From Tubiluchus corallicola (taxonomy: Eukaryota; Priapulida; Priapulimorpha; Priapulimorphida; Tubiluchidae), in contig JAQGDQ010000004.1 in NCBI GenBank assembly GCA_030141605.1, forward strand, positions 932,001 to 996,000: a stretch of 64,000 nt of DNA, given 5' to 3'. Below are positions 51,201-64,000 of the stretch, in pieces. Both the position numbers and the translations under genes were made by a program. Within the stretch, counting starts at the first letter, position 1. Every line of letters starts with the position of its first letter. The notes under the pieces are model-generated. The model ran no database searches. It was not told the DNA's origin and saw nothing but the letters and a program-made list of their open reading frames with translations.

Positions 51201-52266
51201 GCAAATGTATCAGTTGGTGATTTATGTTAGTCAGTAACGTATCACAGAAACAGGTTTGCTGGTTATAACTGAACTGGTTGGTATTTACAACAGTTGCATA
51301 ATCACAGTCAGGTAGGTGATTTACTGATTGAGTTTACTAAGGGTACTTTTATTTTCCTCAGGTAAAACTAATTATATATGCCACTTTTGCTCTTTGCTTT
51401 AATTCTTTGCTCCTCATTACACCTGGCGCAGACAGAAGACTGGGACAGGTGTGGACGCATTGACAGTGAGGTTTGATCCAGATGACCTGTAGTTATAGTC
51501 TGAGTATTGTTTCTAAGCACAATAGTGACAGGGTCACTTACCTCACCTTATAATTATGTACTTCGGTGGTGACAATTAAGGCATGGCGTTAAAACCTTCC
51601 CATTAGCTGGTTTGATGACCACATTCTAAAAGTCTGTTATTATGAAGCAATTATTGTCTGTAATAGTTTAAAAATGTGATTTACCACTAATCCTAAAACC
51701 AAACTTCGAACTCGCTCGCCGATTTCTGGTGATATATCGGAGCCAAACTGCTGCAAGGTAGTAAGAAATCGCTTGAGTTTGCTAAGTTGCCTTGCACCGC
51801 AAGCTGGTGGCAAAGCTTGCTGAGACTGACCGTCATGCGGAGACGGTGTGCGACCGTTAACACTGCCATGTGGTGAATGTATACTTCCGTTCATAACTGA
51901 AAAAGGACGAGCACATAATTAATATAATATGCATGTCCTCCAACTTTTTCAGGTAATATTAAGGAACTTCGCTGAATATTTAAAAACACGGCTTTATGAA
52001 AAAAATTAACGATCCGTATGTACATTGCAAACAAAGAATCACTATAACGATAAGCCATAGCAAAAAACATGTCGGATACCCCATATATTTAAACTTGGGT
52101 ATGTACTGTTTCGTTTATTGAACAATTAAACAATCAAACCTGGTATTTAAATTTAAAGAAGTACCTGAACTACTAGTAGAAGCTGGACGTGGCATGGCTG
52201 CGACTGTGGGAGACGTCTGTGCAGGCTTAGTTTCTGGAGAGTCAGGCATGTTGTTCTCACGGCATT
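48205..52266 (-). CDS. RUNX1T1: ETO/CBFA2T (nervy) family transcriptional corepressor
   Basis: Eight exons join in phase: 52266-52165, 51896-51685, 50890-50801, 50285-50098, 49751-49511, 49363-49216, 49096-48900 and 48486-48205. From [14 protein letters not shown] (ATG at 52249) the product is 480 aa. Domains in order: TAFH/NHR1 ([20 protein letters not shown] to the [14 protein letters not shown] block), which binds E-proteins; NHR2 oligomerisation helix ([15 protein letters not shown]); NHR3 coiled coil ([19 protein letters not shown]); and the MYND zinc finger NHR4 ([19 protein letters not shown], then [19 protein letters not shown]), which recruits N-CoR/SMRT. The tail is Ser/Thr-rich. 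It acts in the nucleus as a scaffold for histone deacetylases. It represents the single ancestor-type gene of vertebrate RUNX1T1, CBFA2T2 and CBFA2T3. The first exon shown begins in phase 2 (ECRENN before the Met), so an upstream exon may add an alternative N-terminus; I did not find it. Confidence 0.95.
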
Positions 52267-53462
52267 CTGAAATAAAAAGCATTGATAAGCAAAATAAACA
52301 CACTTGTCACTGGGAAAGTAGAAACAAAATGAGATCACTTATCTGTCCTGTCATTAATCATTGACAATAATGTAGGAAATAATATTCTCTGCAGACTGCT
52401 TCTCAATGTGAACAAGTGCTCATTTGTAAATTATAATAAAACAACTATCAAGCACGTTACACCTTCAAACAAATGATAATTTTAATTACTCAACGGTGCC
52501 CCACAATCATTGAAACAAAGCTGTGTATGTCGCATTTTAGGTACTTTTTACTGATCATGCAAACAGTCATTACCAACACATCTCAGTAATCTACTGAGAT
52601 TAAAAAAAGTTAAATTTAAAAATTCTCATCATATGTTTTGCGCATACCACGTAAAACGCGAATGACATTTTCTGATAAGGGTGTTTTAAACAAATTAGAA
52701 TTTAGGTTCTACAACCCACATTAGAATCACCAGTGAAATAAATAAATCAAAGTTTATTTCAAGATAAAATCATGATCAAAATCATGTTTAATTTTAGCAT
52801 GGGTGTAATTATAATAAATATGCACAAAACCTTATGTGTTCATAATCTAACTTAACTAATCCTAATAACCTCGAGAAAAACAACATATTACGAAGAAACA
52901 AACCGGACCTTAAATGTACCATATGTTGCAAGACTGTATTATGAAACTGAAAAAAATGTGGAACCAACGATGATCAAGTAAAAGTTGGCAATCTGCTATC
53001 ATCCATGCTTCAGCTGCATTCTGCTTGTGATTACTGATACATATGGCAGCCATTGAATGTCCAGCCAAAGCAGATGATACACACATGTCAATAACAACGT
53101 GGGAAACATCTACAAAAAACATTAATGTGGGATAGGCTTAATGTTCCACACTCCGTGTGATGCAGTACTTATACACCCACCAAAGACACATTAGCAGAGA
53201 AATAATCCGAAATGACTTGTACCAATTTAAGCTTCATTAATGCGGCTTTCTAGATGATTCACTAATCTGATGACAATTAGACAGTCACAAAGTAGTTCAC
53301 TTATATAATTAAAAATGTTATTCTCACGCTCACTACTTGTTGAATGTCGATCAAATGTTCAGCAAAATATCGATTATTTGAAATAATTAAAATGGAGAAC
53401 ATTTGACTGAAATATTAACTGTTAGATTAGAACTCAATTAAAAATTAATGTAAACCTGTATT

Positions 53463-53532
53463 GCTGATATCGCACCTTCGCAACTTTGAGTTCACCAAAA
53501 CCTTCAACGTCTGACTGAACTACAAGCACCGT
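53463..53532 (-). other. Possible orphan exon upstream of the ETO gene
   Basis: On the minus strand, after aaaaatttcag, a frame reads DTVLVVQSDVEGFGELKVAK up to a gtgcga donor. It looks protein-like but is short, its phase does not fit the first ETO exon, and I do not recognise it. Confidence 0.2.
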
Positions 53533-53599
53533 ATCAACTGAAATTTTTGAATGTGGTCACAACTGTCACTGCTTTTCGAGAAATTGGAGGAGGAATCGG

Positions 53600-56500
53600 T
53601 GCTGTCAAATGCACATGAAAGAAAAAGTTATGGAAAGCGATGAGAAATTTTTTGTCTCTTCTTTGCGCAATATTACAAAGTAACTTAGCCTTTGTGGTGT
53701 AAAGTATTGTACAGAACCGAAAAGTTAGCTCATAACTAAATCCTAAACATAAGTGCTAAAAGTAGTGAATTTATTGCAAAACCAACGCAAAGCAAAACCA
53801 ACAGTTCCAATTTTTGGCACAAACGTTTGTGAAACGTCAGACTAAGCACCCAACACTGCAACATAACCTAACATTCACTTTGCCGAAAATTATTAGAAAA
53901 CGCAGCTGTCTACAATCACTGTCCCGGTTCCCGTGAGTCCCGTGAGAAAAGAATCAGGTTGAAAAGACCTATTCTAACTGATTATCAGCGTCCTGTCTTG
54001 TTTCTCGCACTAGGATATGTTACTGCAGCTGAACAATCACACAGTAATTAGAACGCCGAGGCACATGCACCGTTGAATGATAAATTTCGTCTAATACATA
54101 TAATAATTATGTGATTGTTCTTATGCACAAGCCTTCGACTTTGTCTGTCCTGAAGATAGTTACAGTACATGCGATACACTCATTCTGCTATTTTTTTTCA
54201 ATCAACTGTTTAAAGTCTATCGATCTGAGACTGTTTGAGCTAATAATTGGCATTTCAGCTTAGGCCTAACCACAGTTAAGCCGTAATAACGTTAATCTCA
54301 GGCTATGGGGGCACTCTTTTGGGTCAGTTTGTGTGAAGTCTGGCATGTGACTAGTTAATAACGCAAATAACAAGTGCACTAACGTTTTCAAAATGCCATC
54401 AAGCAGGTCAAGCCATTGGAAGCTAAACCGTCCCACAGTGACCACCTGTTCATAGCTAACCCTCAACCGTCTCTTTTAAGGGTCCATTGTGAGTGGGCCG
54501 TTAGGCAGCTGCGTAGTTTGTCCTGGCACGTGGCAACAGCAGCATGCGCGTCCAAGGTTCCCACCTGACAGACCTGAGATAAACAAACAGCAGAAGGTGC
54601 ATTTCCATAATCCTGCTCTTGCATGACTCCAAGAACAATAGAGAACACAAAGACTTGGAAGGAGGATATGAAATCTGTGTAGACAAGGCACGTGTCAGTA
54701 AAATAAAAGCACATGAAACCCATGTGCCTGGAATCTGTTGTGTTTTAATATATAATTATTAAAATAGAATAAATACTAAATTTGTTTGCTTCTGATTTTA
54801 ATATAATACTAATTTAATGCATTTAAACTCACATCTTACTAACTGTGCCATCGTTTTCTATTTTTCCATTTGTGCAATTTTTAACATGCCATTTTTTCCT
54901 GTGACATTCATTCTATTTCACTATGCGCCAGTTTGTCACTGCCTACGTAGCGTAGTCTTGCATAGACTCCTCATTTCACAAATTATCTTACTTAGTCAGA
55001 TTAGACTCAACGGATTCTCTTACAACCATAGAGGACGCAGGTGAAACGCTCTACAACCAAAATTAAGCAGAGTAATATATCTTTGAATAACACCTGGCTA
55101 CTAGCAGAATAAATAGTTTTGTGTTCAGTTGGAAAATGAACGAGAGTTTTTCTAAACTTACTACAGATGTTTTTCTAGCAAACTCCTCCACTATGAAACA
55201 TGAAGTCTCAAAGAAAACACTTCTACCTGTTATTCAGAGAAGATAAAATTTTCTAAAAAAAAGGAAAAGGTAATTCGCATTACAAGCCTTCACGTTCAAG
55301 GCTGAAAAATTGTCCAAAATTGGAGGGCTTTTACATGCGTCATAATTACGATCCATTAAGAAAGGAGTCCTGATTGCCAGGCACTGACCTGTAGCGTTGC
55401 ACACATTTCACAATTGTTTCTTCTGCAGTTCTCTTTTCTGTTTCAACCACTATAACAACTTGATACAATTACTTAAAATGACACCTAATTACTTCACCTT
55501 TTACCTACTAACATTTTAACTACTAGCTGCCTCTAATTATATCATTCAATTTACACTACCAACAATTATATAAAAAACGAAAGCTGCTCACAGATGCAGA
55601 AAATGTTTCGCGTAACTTCAAAACTGTGCATACACTTTCCTAAATTCTCCATTTCAAAAATGTCTCTACTACCCTAGTTCATCCACACGACTCGAGCTTC
55701 ACTACCAGCAAAATGTAGAACACCTATAATGACGGCCATCGTTTCGTGTGGTCTGTTAACTGCAACAGACATTATTCATGGTATATTAAAAATATTTATT
55801 ACTGCTAAAGGTTACTTTCACGTGTATATATAGAGAGTAACAGGTGGCAGTTCTAATGTTACTTTAATCGCTGAACTAAACATTCATTATAGCCACATGC
55901 GCACACCAATCAATCATATCAACTCTTTTCCACAGCTAGGATTTATAGCGCTGAATTAAAGCCTTTTAATGATCTCTTAGCCTCTAAAATTTAAACCGAA
56001 GTATAAACCCTCGATCAGAACTTTGATGAGTGTCAGCGAAGCGAATGTAGCGATCCTACTGGGAAATTAGGAAAGGTAAGGTATTACATAAAATGGATTT
56101 TCTTCGTTTCGTTTTGTATGCAATAAGCATGCGCTAAAACACCAAAAATACGCTATTCGAAGACTAACCAAATATAAAAAGACGATTGTGTGATATCAAA
56201 ACACCTAGGCATCATAAATCTGACTAATGCAATTTATCTTTAGAAATTGTTGTAATCTTTTGAATCACCTTGAGTAACCATGAAACGATTGGCGGCAAAA
56301 ACAGAATGTCTAACAATAGAGAGGGGCTAGTTATTTATTTACAGTTTGATCTGTGATACCAGTGTATGCGACTGGTACTGACGCAACACTACTGAGTATG
56401 GTTTCAGTGTAACTGCAGCTGCAACCCTTATGATTAATTGATAATTACGGAGAGGCTGCAGTTCACCACCTGCAGGCCATAGGTTAGTTACTAAGTACTC

Positions 56501-59500
56501 ACAGAGCTGGTAAATTTGTACCCTGTCACCCCGTGCGGGAAAGGCTTTATTGAACGACAATACAATAGCTGAAAATATATTCTTCAGAGAGACACAGGAG
56601 GACGGAATGAGGGGGGGCGAGAGAAACAGACAAACAAACAGAAAAAGAAAAGTTATCTGCCTATTGCCAAAAAACCCAACATTCTAGTGTGCCCAATTTG
56701 CTATTCCGACAACGCATCCTCTTTTATTTTATAAGCTACAATTTTTAGTCCAATAACAAGTAAGGATAAAAGGTCAGACGGTAATACTTGCTGTAATTGC
56801 CATGTAGCTGAACTGTCATAATGACCAATCTGCTACTATAATCTTGCCGGAAATCATATCTCGTCCCAATGAATGAACTGCTCGCGGATGAAGCACAGTA
56901 TTCATATTAACAGGCAACCACTCAACATGTGGGCTAAAAACTAGCACTGTTAAATTACAAACAATCACAGTATAGCAATAATTACTAAAACTGATAATTA
57001 ATTCAGCGTGCAATTTTGACTTATTGAGCACCAGGTTTTTTAAACTTCTTGCAGATAGTAAAGAAAGGCGGATGAATTAACTGCATGTTCTATGCTCCCT
57101 TGTCATCCGTCCACCCCCTTAGGAAACAAAGGCAACTGAAATCCGCAAATCTCTATGCCAATGATCAGTCTAATCAGGGAATTATGCCCGGACATATGAA
57201 TGCACAAGAATAATCGCCATGCCTCTATTCAAGAGATCAATGGAATATTAAAACCACATATTGTAGTCTGCATTCTTTTCACCTCGACACAATAAGTGAA
57301 TTGAGCTGACCAACAATGTCTACTCGCCTGGAGCCATAACAATAATCGTAATTACGAACGAAATTCATCTAAAATGTGTTTGACTCTGATTTATACCAGT
57401 ATGACGTGTTCAGCTGCTAAAGTTTTATTAGCAAACGTAATATTAGGATTGTGATCTTAACTGAAGCAAGTTCGGTTAGGATAAAGGGTAGGCCGTGAGA
57501 ATGTACTTTATTTGATAAACGCTTTTCAAAATTTAAATAAAAATTGATACAAAACGTGCGAACTTTTTGATATACGTTTATGTACAATAATTTACAGCAA
57601 TAAAGCAAAAGTGACAAAGTTGCATGCCATGAAAATATTGATTAGTGCACGGAAACACCAATCATCCCTGGATTATGTGGCATATTTTCGCCATGATGTA
57701 AGATCGTTTTTTACAACGTGGTCACAAAACACTTCCCATGGTTTCACTTTACTGCTTGCTATAGTTCAAGTCAATATTATTTATTTAGTGCCACCATTAC
57801 ACCCAGACTCTGATCTTATAAAACTTTCACACAGTAATGCTTTCAACCGTAAAACAGCACTATCCGGGGAAAACTAATGTACTTAATATTTAATGCCGCA
57901 AATGCAACCGTATAAAGGTGTATTTCTAGCGTCGGCTGAAGCTTACGGAAAGATTTCAATGGCTTCATTTTTGTGGTAAGGAATTACGAGCAGGCAGACA
58001 ATAACGCCAGTGATAAACGGCTGTAAGCCACTGCCACCATTCAGGCAGTCTTATTATTAGTAAGGATATTTTGTAATTAGGGTGAGAACAACGGTAATTT
58101 AACAAGAACTTCACATGTGCAAGCAAAAACGAACGTGCGTCATGTACCGTTATATCTCACACCTGTCTTATTGCCTGGAATAAAGAACAGTTCACCTGGT
58201 CACAACAGCATTAAACAGACTCCTTTAAACCGAAATTATCCACAGTAATAAAAGCGAACACTGTCAGCACCTGGTCCCATTGTTCACTGTTTTAACCTTA
58301 GCTAACTTCTGCATGGACACATGGCGGGCCAGATGTGTATCACTCTCCACACCAAACAGAATTTAGTTTGGATAAAGACAAGAGGACGACATGCTGGTGA
58401 AAACGAAATTGCTAAAGGCACAATGTGTCAGTGTTTGCATACATCTATGGCAAACATGTACGATCACAAATGAGATGTTCAGAGAAGAATGGCTTCTTTA
58501 TTATTAAACTTTACCATGGTTACAAAATGTGAATAAGCGTTGTAGCAATGTGGGTTATTCCACGGTAAAAAGTTATTCTCCTTTATACTACGAAGTGGCA
58601 AGAAACCTGAGGCTTTATTCTAGGATATGTGAATTATTAGAACTGTGCTGCCGTTATATCTGCAATATGTTTTGACACACTTGTAAAACAGATTTAAACA
58701 GAACTAACAGACCAGTATGTTTATTGGCATTGACTCAGCAATTATACACTACACTTTGGTAAAAGCAGTTCACGTTTATGGAAAAGTGTTAATATTGTCA
58801 GGTCCATTACTTAAATGCATCACAAATAAAGTAATTAAAAGGGAAAGTTGACTGCTTTATACGACTTTGTTCACACTACGGCAAATTTATATTTCACACA
58901 TACGGTTTCTTCGCAGGCGCCCACTGACACGGTTTCTTGTAATAGAAGCCTTGGTGCGACGATTGTGGGATATCATTGCTCCGTAGCAGGCTAAATGTTT
59001 ATCCATTGTTTATTTATGTTCAGCCATTTTTGTGCGATGTGTAGCAGAGTGCTAAGTGTATAAATGTGGCTTGTTGCAGCATCGCAATGACATGCGTGCA
59101 GGACAGGGGTGTATCTATGACTTGAAAGCCTGGTCACAGAGCTATTCTTTCAAGATATGTTTCCTAAAAAGAGAATAAACGACCGCAGTATTTCACTTTG
59201 TCCTTAAAGACCTTAAAGATTACGAAGTAGTTTTGCAGTGAAATTAAGACCACCCTCCAGATGTCCGCCCCAGGCAAATGGGAGCCGAGAAAGCATTCAC
59301 AGCATACTAGCATAATGAGACACATCTGCCTTTGACGGATGTATATAGTTATACAGATGGAGGTCGAAAACGTTAGCTTTTTTCTAAACTAATGAACAGC
59401 TGAGAGCCTGATTAAGTGACGAAAATTAACATCTGCGCCTCTACTAAATAAAAGCAATCAGGTAGCACCTATATTAGATTAGTTATAAGAATTATAGATT

Positions 59501-60150
59501 TAGCATAACACGATTCTAATTTATACTATGAAAAGTGTTTTAGTCTGTACTAGCAATGACAGTGCTACAATATAAAACAAAAAGAGTGTAGAAACAAATC
59601 TTTTCAATAAAATAATGATATATGACATTATTGCGAAATGCCAAAACATCAATTATGATAACTTGTAAAACAGAATTAACAGACAAGTATATTTATTGGC
59701 ATCGACACAACAATTATGTACTACCCTGACACTAGCGTAGGTCGCGAAATTAGAAAGACTTAAACTGAGTTGTAACATGTCAACGATAGGTGGAAACGCT
59801 GTTAACTGATGCTTCGCTGAGCCGCACTTTGACATTACTATTACACAAAATTAATCAGCTGATACACGACGCCTAGCATTTGCCAGGCGGAGATTGCTAG
59901 TTGCGCGCTAGGCTCGCACCTGAGATGAACGATAAATATTCGTAGAGATGAAGATAGCACTAACTAATAAAACTAGAGCAGATGGTATAAGAGACAGTAA
60001 TTTGCTATTAGCTGAAGTTGAAACCTCTGAACACCGGGATACACAGGCGAGATAACCGCTGAGAAACGGAGAGAAACCAGCCCTATACGATTTCAAGCTA
60101 ACAAAGAAACAGTACTGATTAATGCATGTTTATACTTGTGTGTTTATACT
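53600..60150. other. Non-coding upstream region of the ETO gene
   Basis: No supported exon. This is likely regulatory DNA and 5' non-coding exons of the ETO-family gene. A minus-strand open frame at 54723-54463 lies in a GC-richer patch (about 54470-54600) but matches nothing I know. Confidence 0.4.
58640..59790. repeat. Dispersed direct repeat pair
   Basis: A segment at about 58640-58810 and another at about 59620-59790 share 'cttgtaaaacag', 'aacagac.agtat.tttattggcat' and 'caattat.ta'. They lie in the same orientation, about 980 bp apart, and are diverged. Confidence 0.65.
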
Positions 60151-60189
60151 TTAAAAGAAGTTATTGATTTTTATAGTAGAAAAAGGCAC

Positions 60190-61050
60190 CTGATCAAACA
60201 TGTTTTGTAGATGCCTCCAGGGCATTTCAAAGGTTGAATTATTTTAAGTTTTCCAAAATTTATGATCAAACTAATTTGCCTAAAATAATAATTCATCATA
60301 ATAAACTGCAAAAAACTAAGCTAATCACTGTAAAGCCAAAAATTATGAAACATGCAATTTGAAAAAATCGTGTGTACTGAACTTCAATTAAATCTGGTAG
60401 TCAACGAGAAACACCTAAGACACATTTACACAGATTTTGGTATTCATGAAGAAGACATTAAATTGCAAAAATGTTTGTTAGCTGCAAGAGCAAATTATGA
60501 TTTTTCAAAACTTTGGAGAATGCTCCAGAGAAATTAACATTTTGATTTTTAAAACCTATTGCACTTCTATTTATGGAATATCTATATTGAGAAAGTTATT
60601 TCTCAAAAATTACAGGAATATTAAAAACACATATAATAAATATATTAGAAAATTATCCTTGCAGCGCTAGACAAAATGTGTTTAGATTACGAAATCCCTT
60701 ACTTTGATGTCATTTTTGGACTACCCAGATTGCTCTCTATTTGTTAGGCTACAAAATTCACAAATATTTTGAACTCAGACAAGTCTCTTTTCAGTCTGAA
60801 ATATTTATACGAATTCCACATGAATAATATACTGGACATCCGTTTACCTATAAATAACCGAGAACAGAATATACAGGGTTGAATGATACATGTATACTGA
60901 ATGAATTGTTTTATAATTCAATATTTTTATTATTTTGTAATGATTGCAGTTTTAGATGTTCTTAGTAATTATCATTGTAAATGTACCATGTATGTATTTT
61001 TGTGTAACTTATGGCCTAGCTGTTGAAATAACGAATCTAATCTAAACTAG
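60190..61050 (+). pseudogene. Dead LINE fragment
   Basis: FVDASRAFQRLNYFKF (from about 60204) is RT motif A (DASKAFDRVNY). Further on, FKTYCTSIYGISIL and NKYIRKLSL match the LFK.YC.S.YG and W+K..R+...L blocks near the end of such RTs. The 3' end has the characteristic atggcctagctgttgaaata at about 61014-61033. Many stops and a missing palm show it is inactive. Confidence 0.7.
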
Positions 61051-61877
61051 TATACTTAAAAGTCACAATTCACAAAATGTCGATTAATCGCCTGCACTTC
61101 ATGGCTTCGTTAAACAAATTATAAAATTAGTTATAATTTATGAGCGCGAGTGTAATATTAAACAATAACACATGTCTCGATGAATTATGCAGATTCCGAC
61201 TCCATGTTTATCTGTTTACTAAGGTTACCGTTTGTGTTTACATGTAATACCGGGGCCACACATTCCGCAGACATATGTTCCCATGCAGATTGGCTTCTTA
61301 CATTTAGTAGGCATGGGTAAGCGCTGATTACTGTTTCCCTTACGGTAACAATTCAAACGTGTTACACATTTGAAAAAATGTTTCCCAAATTACATAGGGT
61401 CATGTTTGTAAACTCTCATAAGCAATTGAATATTACACCAAGAAATTTGTTACAAAAATTTCGCTAACCAGTCAGCCCCACACTGCAGTAACAGTTACCT
61501 AGCCCAGCGAATCTTTTTGGAATTACAGAAACTATGCTTAGAAGCCTGCACCAGATCATGGCGACTGAAGAATGTACCATTGGGTATGGCGAAGAGAACA
61601 GATGGTTTGTTTAAATGTGGCTAAAGTGGATTATTGTTGATATGTGTACGCCGGCTGTTCTCTAGTTCCATAAATGTCAAGATTCTCTTCAGCGCACATC
61701 TTTCCTTAAAGTACAGATCGATGCATCTGGTAGCCCTGTTGGGGCATTGTACTTGCACTACTAAATTACAGTTACGTTTCTTTAAGCATGCCGGTAAAAA
61801 TGAGGTAAATTATGCACGACAATCAGCTCCACTTGCTTTACAGAGGAAACAAATGAACGCAACAAATGATTGAGCAC

Positions 61878-62010
61878 AAGACAGGAACAAAGAGCACAGG
61901 TTAGGGCAAGACCGGACAGGACAGGATAGAACAGGACAGGACTGGGCGGCGCGGAACAGGACAGGACAAATAGAACTAAACAAGACAAAGCATGGTGAGG
62001 CAGAACAGGA
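61878..62010. repeat. GGACA-type tandem repeat
   Basis: Degenerate repeats of (g)aacaggacaggac. They give Cys/Pro/Val/Leu-rich translations on the minus strand that should not be read as proteins. Confidence 0.9.
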
Positions 62011-62175
62011 TGACGGACCAGAGTACATGCAGAGCAAAGTGGGAGAGAAGAGAACAGAAATGCAAAACAGAATGAAACAAAGATAATAAATGAAGCATTT
62101 ACGTGACAGTAGATACAACTATTGGCAAAACACAGTGTAATTTCTCTTTTAAATACGAGATATGCGCAAAAAACA

Positions 62176-62282
62176 AACTAACTATAACAAACAAATAACT
62201 ACGTAAACAAACAAATAAATAAACAAACAAACAAACATACACACAAACAAACATATAAACCAGCAAACAAACAAATAAATAA
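62176..62282. repeat. (AAAC)n / (AAAT)n microsatellite
   Basis: Repeats of aaac with interspersed aaat and aacat units, about 100 bp. Confidence 0.95.
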
Positions 62283-62299
62283 GCTAAAGTTATTTCCAG

Positions 62300-64000
62300 A
62301 GTCAAATCTACTCTGATCGAGGTAGGTGGGGTGCACTGCACGACTCTCTCTGCTCACCTACCTACATCCGTTGCCTCCTAGTGTGCCTGGAATTAATTAT
62401 ACAAATTCAGGTTGATTTCTGAGGCATGTCAGACTCCTGATATGGGCCACGTAGCGCAGCCGGTGCACATCTGCTAATTATATTAACTAGACGGCATGCG
62501 AAAAATTCAAACGCTTCCCACATGGCATGATGTATAGACTGAAGCCGCACCGCTCGGCGCCAACGCTGTTTTGCTTTACACCAGCAAACCATATGACTAT
62601 GAACATTGATGTTTACCAGAGACTGTGGTTTGATACTTGCCGGGGCCTGTTGTTGTAAGAAAAAACAAATTCTGGCAGCTGTCTTTGACACGGAGACTGG
62701 CTTCTAGCAAGATATTTCTGTAGAAGCTAAATAAAAGCTTGTGCAACCCGACAGATACATTTCTAAAATTCTGTCAACCATGTTCATGAACACAAAACTG
62801 TACAAGGCAACATTTGCAATTAATGCAAATTAACCAGTAACGATCTATTAACTGGAACAAGGTCTTCAAGTACTCTGCTACAGAAGGAGTTGTTAAAATT
62901 AATAGGTACTAGACAAGACTTTAAGATAATGTGATTTTGAATGAGCGACTCTTCAACTGGGACAAGCTCTCGTGAAACACCATGGGGACAATAGATAGAG
63001 CAAATCAGAAAATAAAAAAATGACTCGGTAGCTACTGAGTGAATACTCAAACAATGTTTTACATGTGAACACGTTCTTTAAGGATATGGCGTGATTAAAA
63101 ATGACGAAGTGGAATAAAAGCAGTGAAATCGTCAATTTTTGGGGTTAGTGATAGCTGAGTTGTCAGAGTGTGTGCTTAACGACTGAAATAAAGCAACACC
63201 GCGCATGATCACTAAATTGATGGAAAACTGTACCTGGGCGATTTCATCTGTTACACTATTTCCAGTTATTTACTTCGTTAAGGAAGGTATCCGAAGGTGA
63301 CCGAGATAGCTAGACATTTTTATCAATTCGGTGTGTCATTTTAGAGGATTATCGTTAATAATTAGTTAAACCCCGGCTCCACCTTGTACAGTCATTTATG
63401 TATTGCGTTATCAGCTGAGTGTTGTATAACGGCTTGCAGCCCACCATCAGATGTCGGCTGTTCGTTTTGACAATTTTTTGAAACAGCTCGGTTCCCAGAG
63501 AGTAGGGTTTCACGGCCATATGGTTGGACAATGTCTACAACCCTACATCTGCATCATCTGTTCTTTTGGAACACGTGCTTCAGTTCCCAAGACCTCGTCA
63601 GGTGACCAGAGTTTTGCAGTAACATGTTTTAATCCCTTGTCAAGACCTGGGAAATAATAATACCCACCACATCTATCTGGGAATGTTTTCATAAGAAAAG
63701 CTCTCTGATGTGGTAGGCCAGCCCAAGCCCAGATGCCAACCCTTTATTCCTGAAGTGACTCCATTTCAGAACTTTCCCATAAAAAGCAAGCCAAGCGATT
63801 CACAAAAAATGATGATCAACAAAACGCGTCTAAAATGGTAACGATTTGAGCATATAATTCGCAATCACATTCTTGGTCATGTGTCTTGCATGAGTTATAC
63901 GTACGTAAACTTGATTATTTAGATTTCGATGGCACCTGTCAGAGGCTGACTTACAAGTGGGTGTCCAATTCGTAAAAAGGATTAAAAGGTTGATAGAAAG
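62300..64000. other. Right end of the window, nothing recognised
   Basis: No exon, RNA gene or element could be supported. A plus-strand open frame at 63451-63657 looks like chance. Confidence 0.4.

Noticed and set aside
54463-54723. 86-codon minus-strand open frame in a GC-richer patch
   Set aside because: No family recognised; overlapping open frames in all three minus phases suggest composition rather than coding.
57611-57877. 88-codon plus-strand open frame
   Set aside because: No motif, no codon signature distinct from surroundings and no splice partners.
61782-62341. Minus-strand frames rich in Cys, Leu, Val and Pro
   Set aside because: They are translations of the GGACA-type and AAAC-type simple repeats.
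63451-63657. 68-codon plus-strand open frame near the right end
   Set aside because: No recognisable motif and no supporting splice or promoter signal.

Overview
This window is nuclear DNA from an animal. The DNA is AT-rich, with standard-code genes split by GT-AG introns that are mostly 70 to 4,000 bp long. It carries metazoan-specific families: an ETO/CBFA2T (nervy) corepressor, SYCP3 and secreted CUB proteins. The many decayed LINE fragments and the divergence of the proteins from vertebrate ones suggest an invertebrate, possibly an early-branching one such as a sponge or cnidarian. The sequence alone does not settle the species. All coding exons below were assembled by eye from open frames, splice sites, phase compatibility and recalled family features; no search was run.

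Left part (1-14,600). A secreted CUB-domain protein on the minus strand (2955 to 1029) runs toward the left edge, with its second CUB domain only half visible. Next come JMJD7 exons on the minus strand in two blocks, 11892-11278 (N-terminus) and 5687-3618 (JmjC core). The intact two-exon ribosomal protein gene RPL26 lies between them on the plus strand, flanked by two diverged direct copies of a repeat of about 600-650 bp. About 80 middle residues of JMJD7 could not be located. A lone terminal-exon-like frame (12550-12311) and a single-exon PWWP protein of the PWWP3A/MUM1 type (14590-13574) follow on the minus strand.

Middle part (14,600-45,900). A gene-poor stretch with repeats and a dead reverse transcriptase precedes ACSF3 (seven coding exons, 21545-27433, plus strand, 571 aa). 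ACSF3 is a mitochondrial malonyl-CoA synthetase. Another gene-poor stretch holds a decayed THAP domain and a hairpin with a hammerhead-like core. SYCP3 follows (eight coding exons, 34516-45333, plus strand, 233 aa). Its first and sixth introns contain different dead LINEs, a SINE-like tRNA relic and an AGCTGA-rich block. A 560-bp pogo/Tigger-type MITE sits in its last intron.

Right part (45,900-64,000). The ETO/CBFA2T corepressor gene is on the minus strand (eight coding exons, 52266-48205) with TAFH, NHR2, NHR3 and MYND domains. Upstream of it lie about 11 kb without a recognisable gene, probably 5' non-coding exons and regulatory DNA of this gene plus a dead LINE at about 60.2-61.05 kb, a GGACA-type satellite and an (AAAC)n tract.

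The genes do not form a functional pathway: the window holds ordinary housekeeping, meiotic and transcription genes side by side. The most unusual points are the RPL26/JMJD7 arrangement with flanking repeats, the THAP relic, the hammerhead-like hairpin, the pogo MITE, and several orphan exons that may belong to unrecognised small genes.
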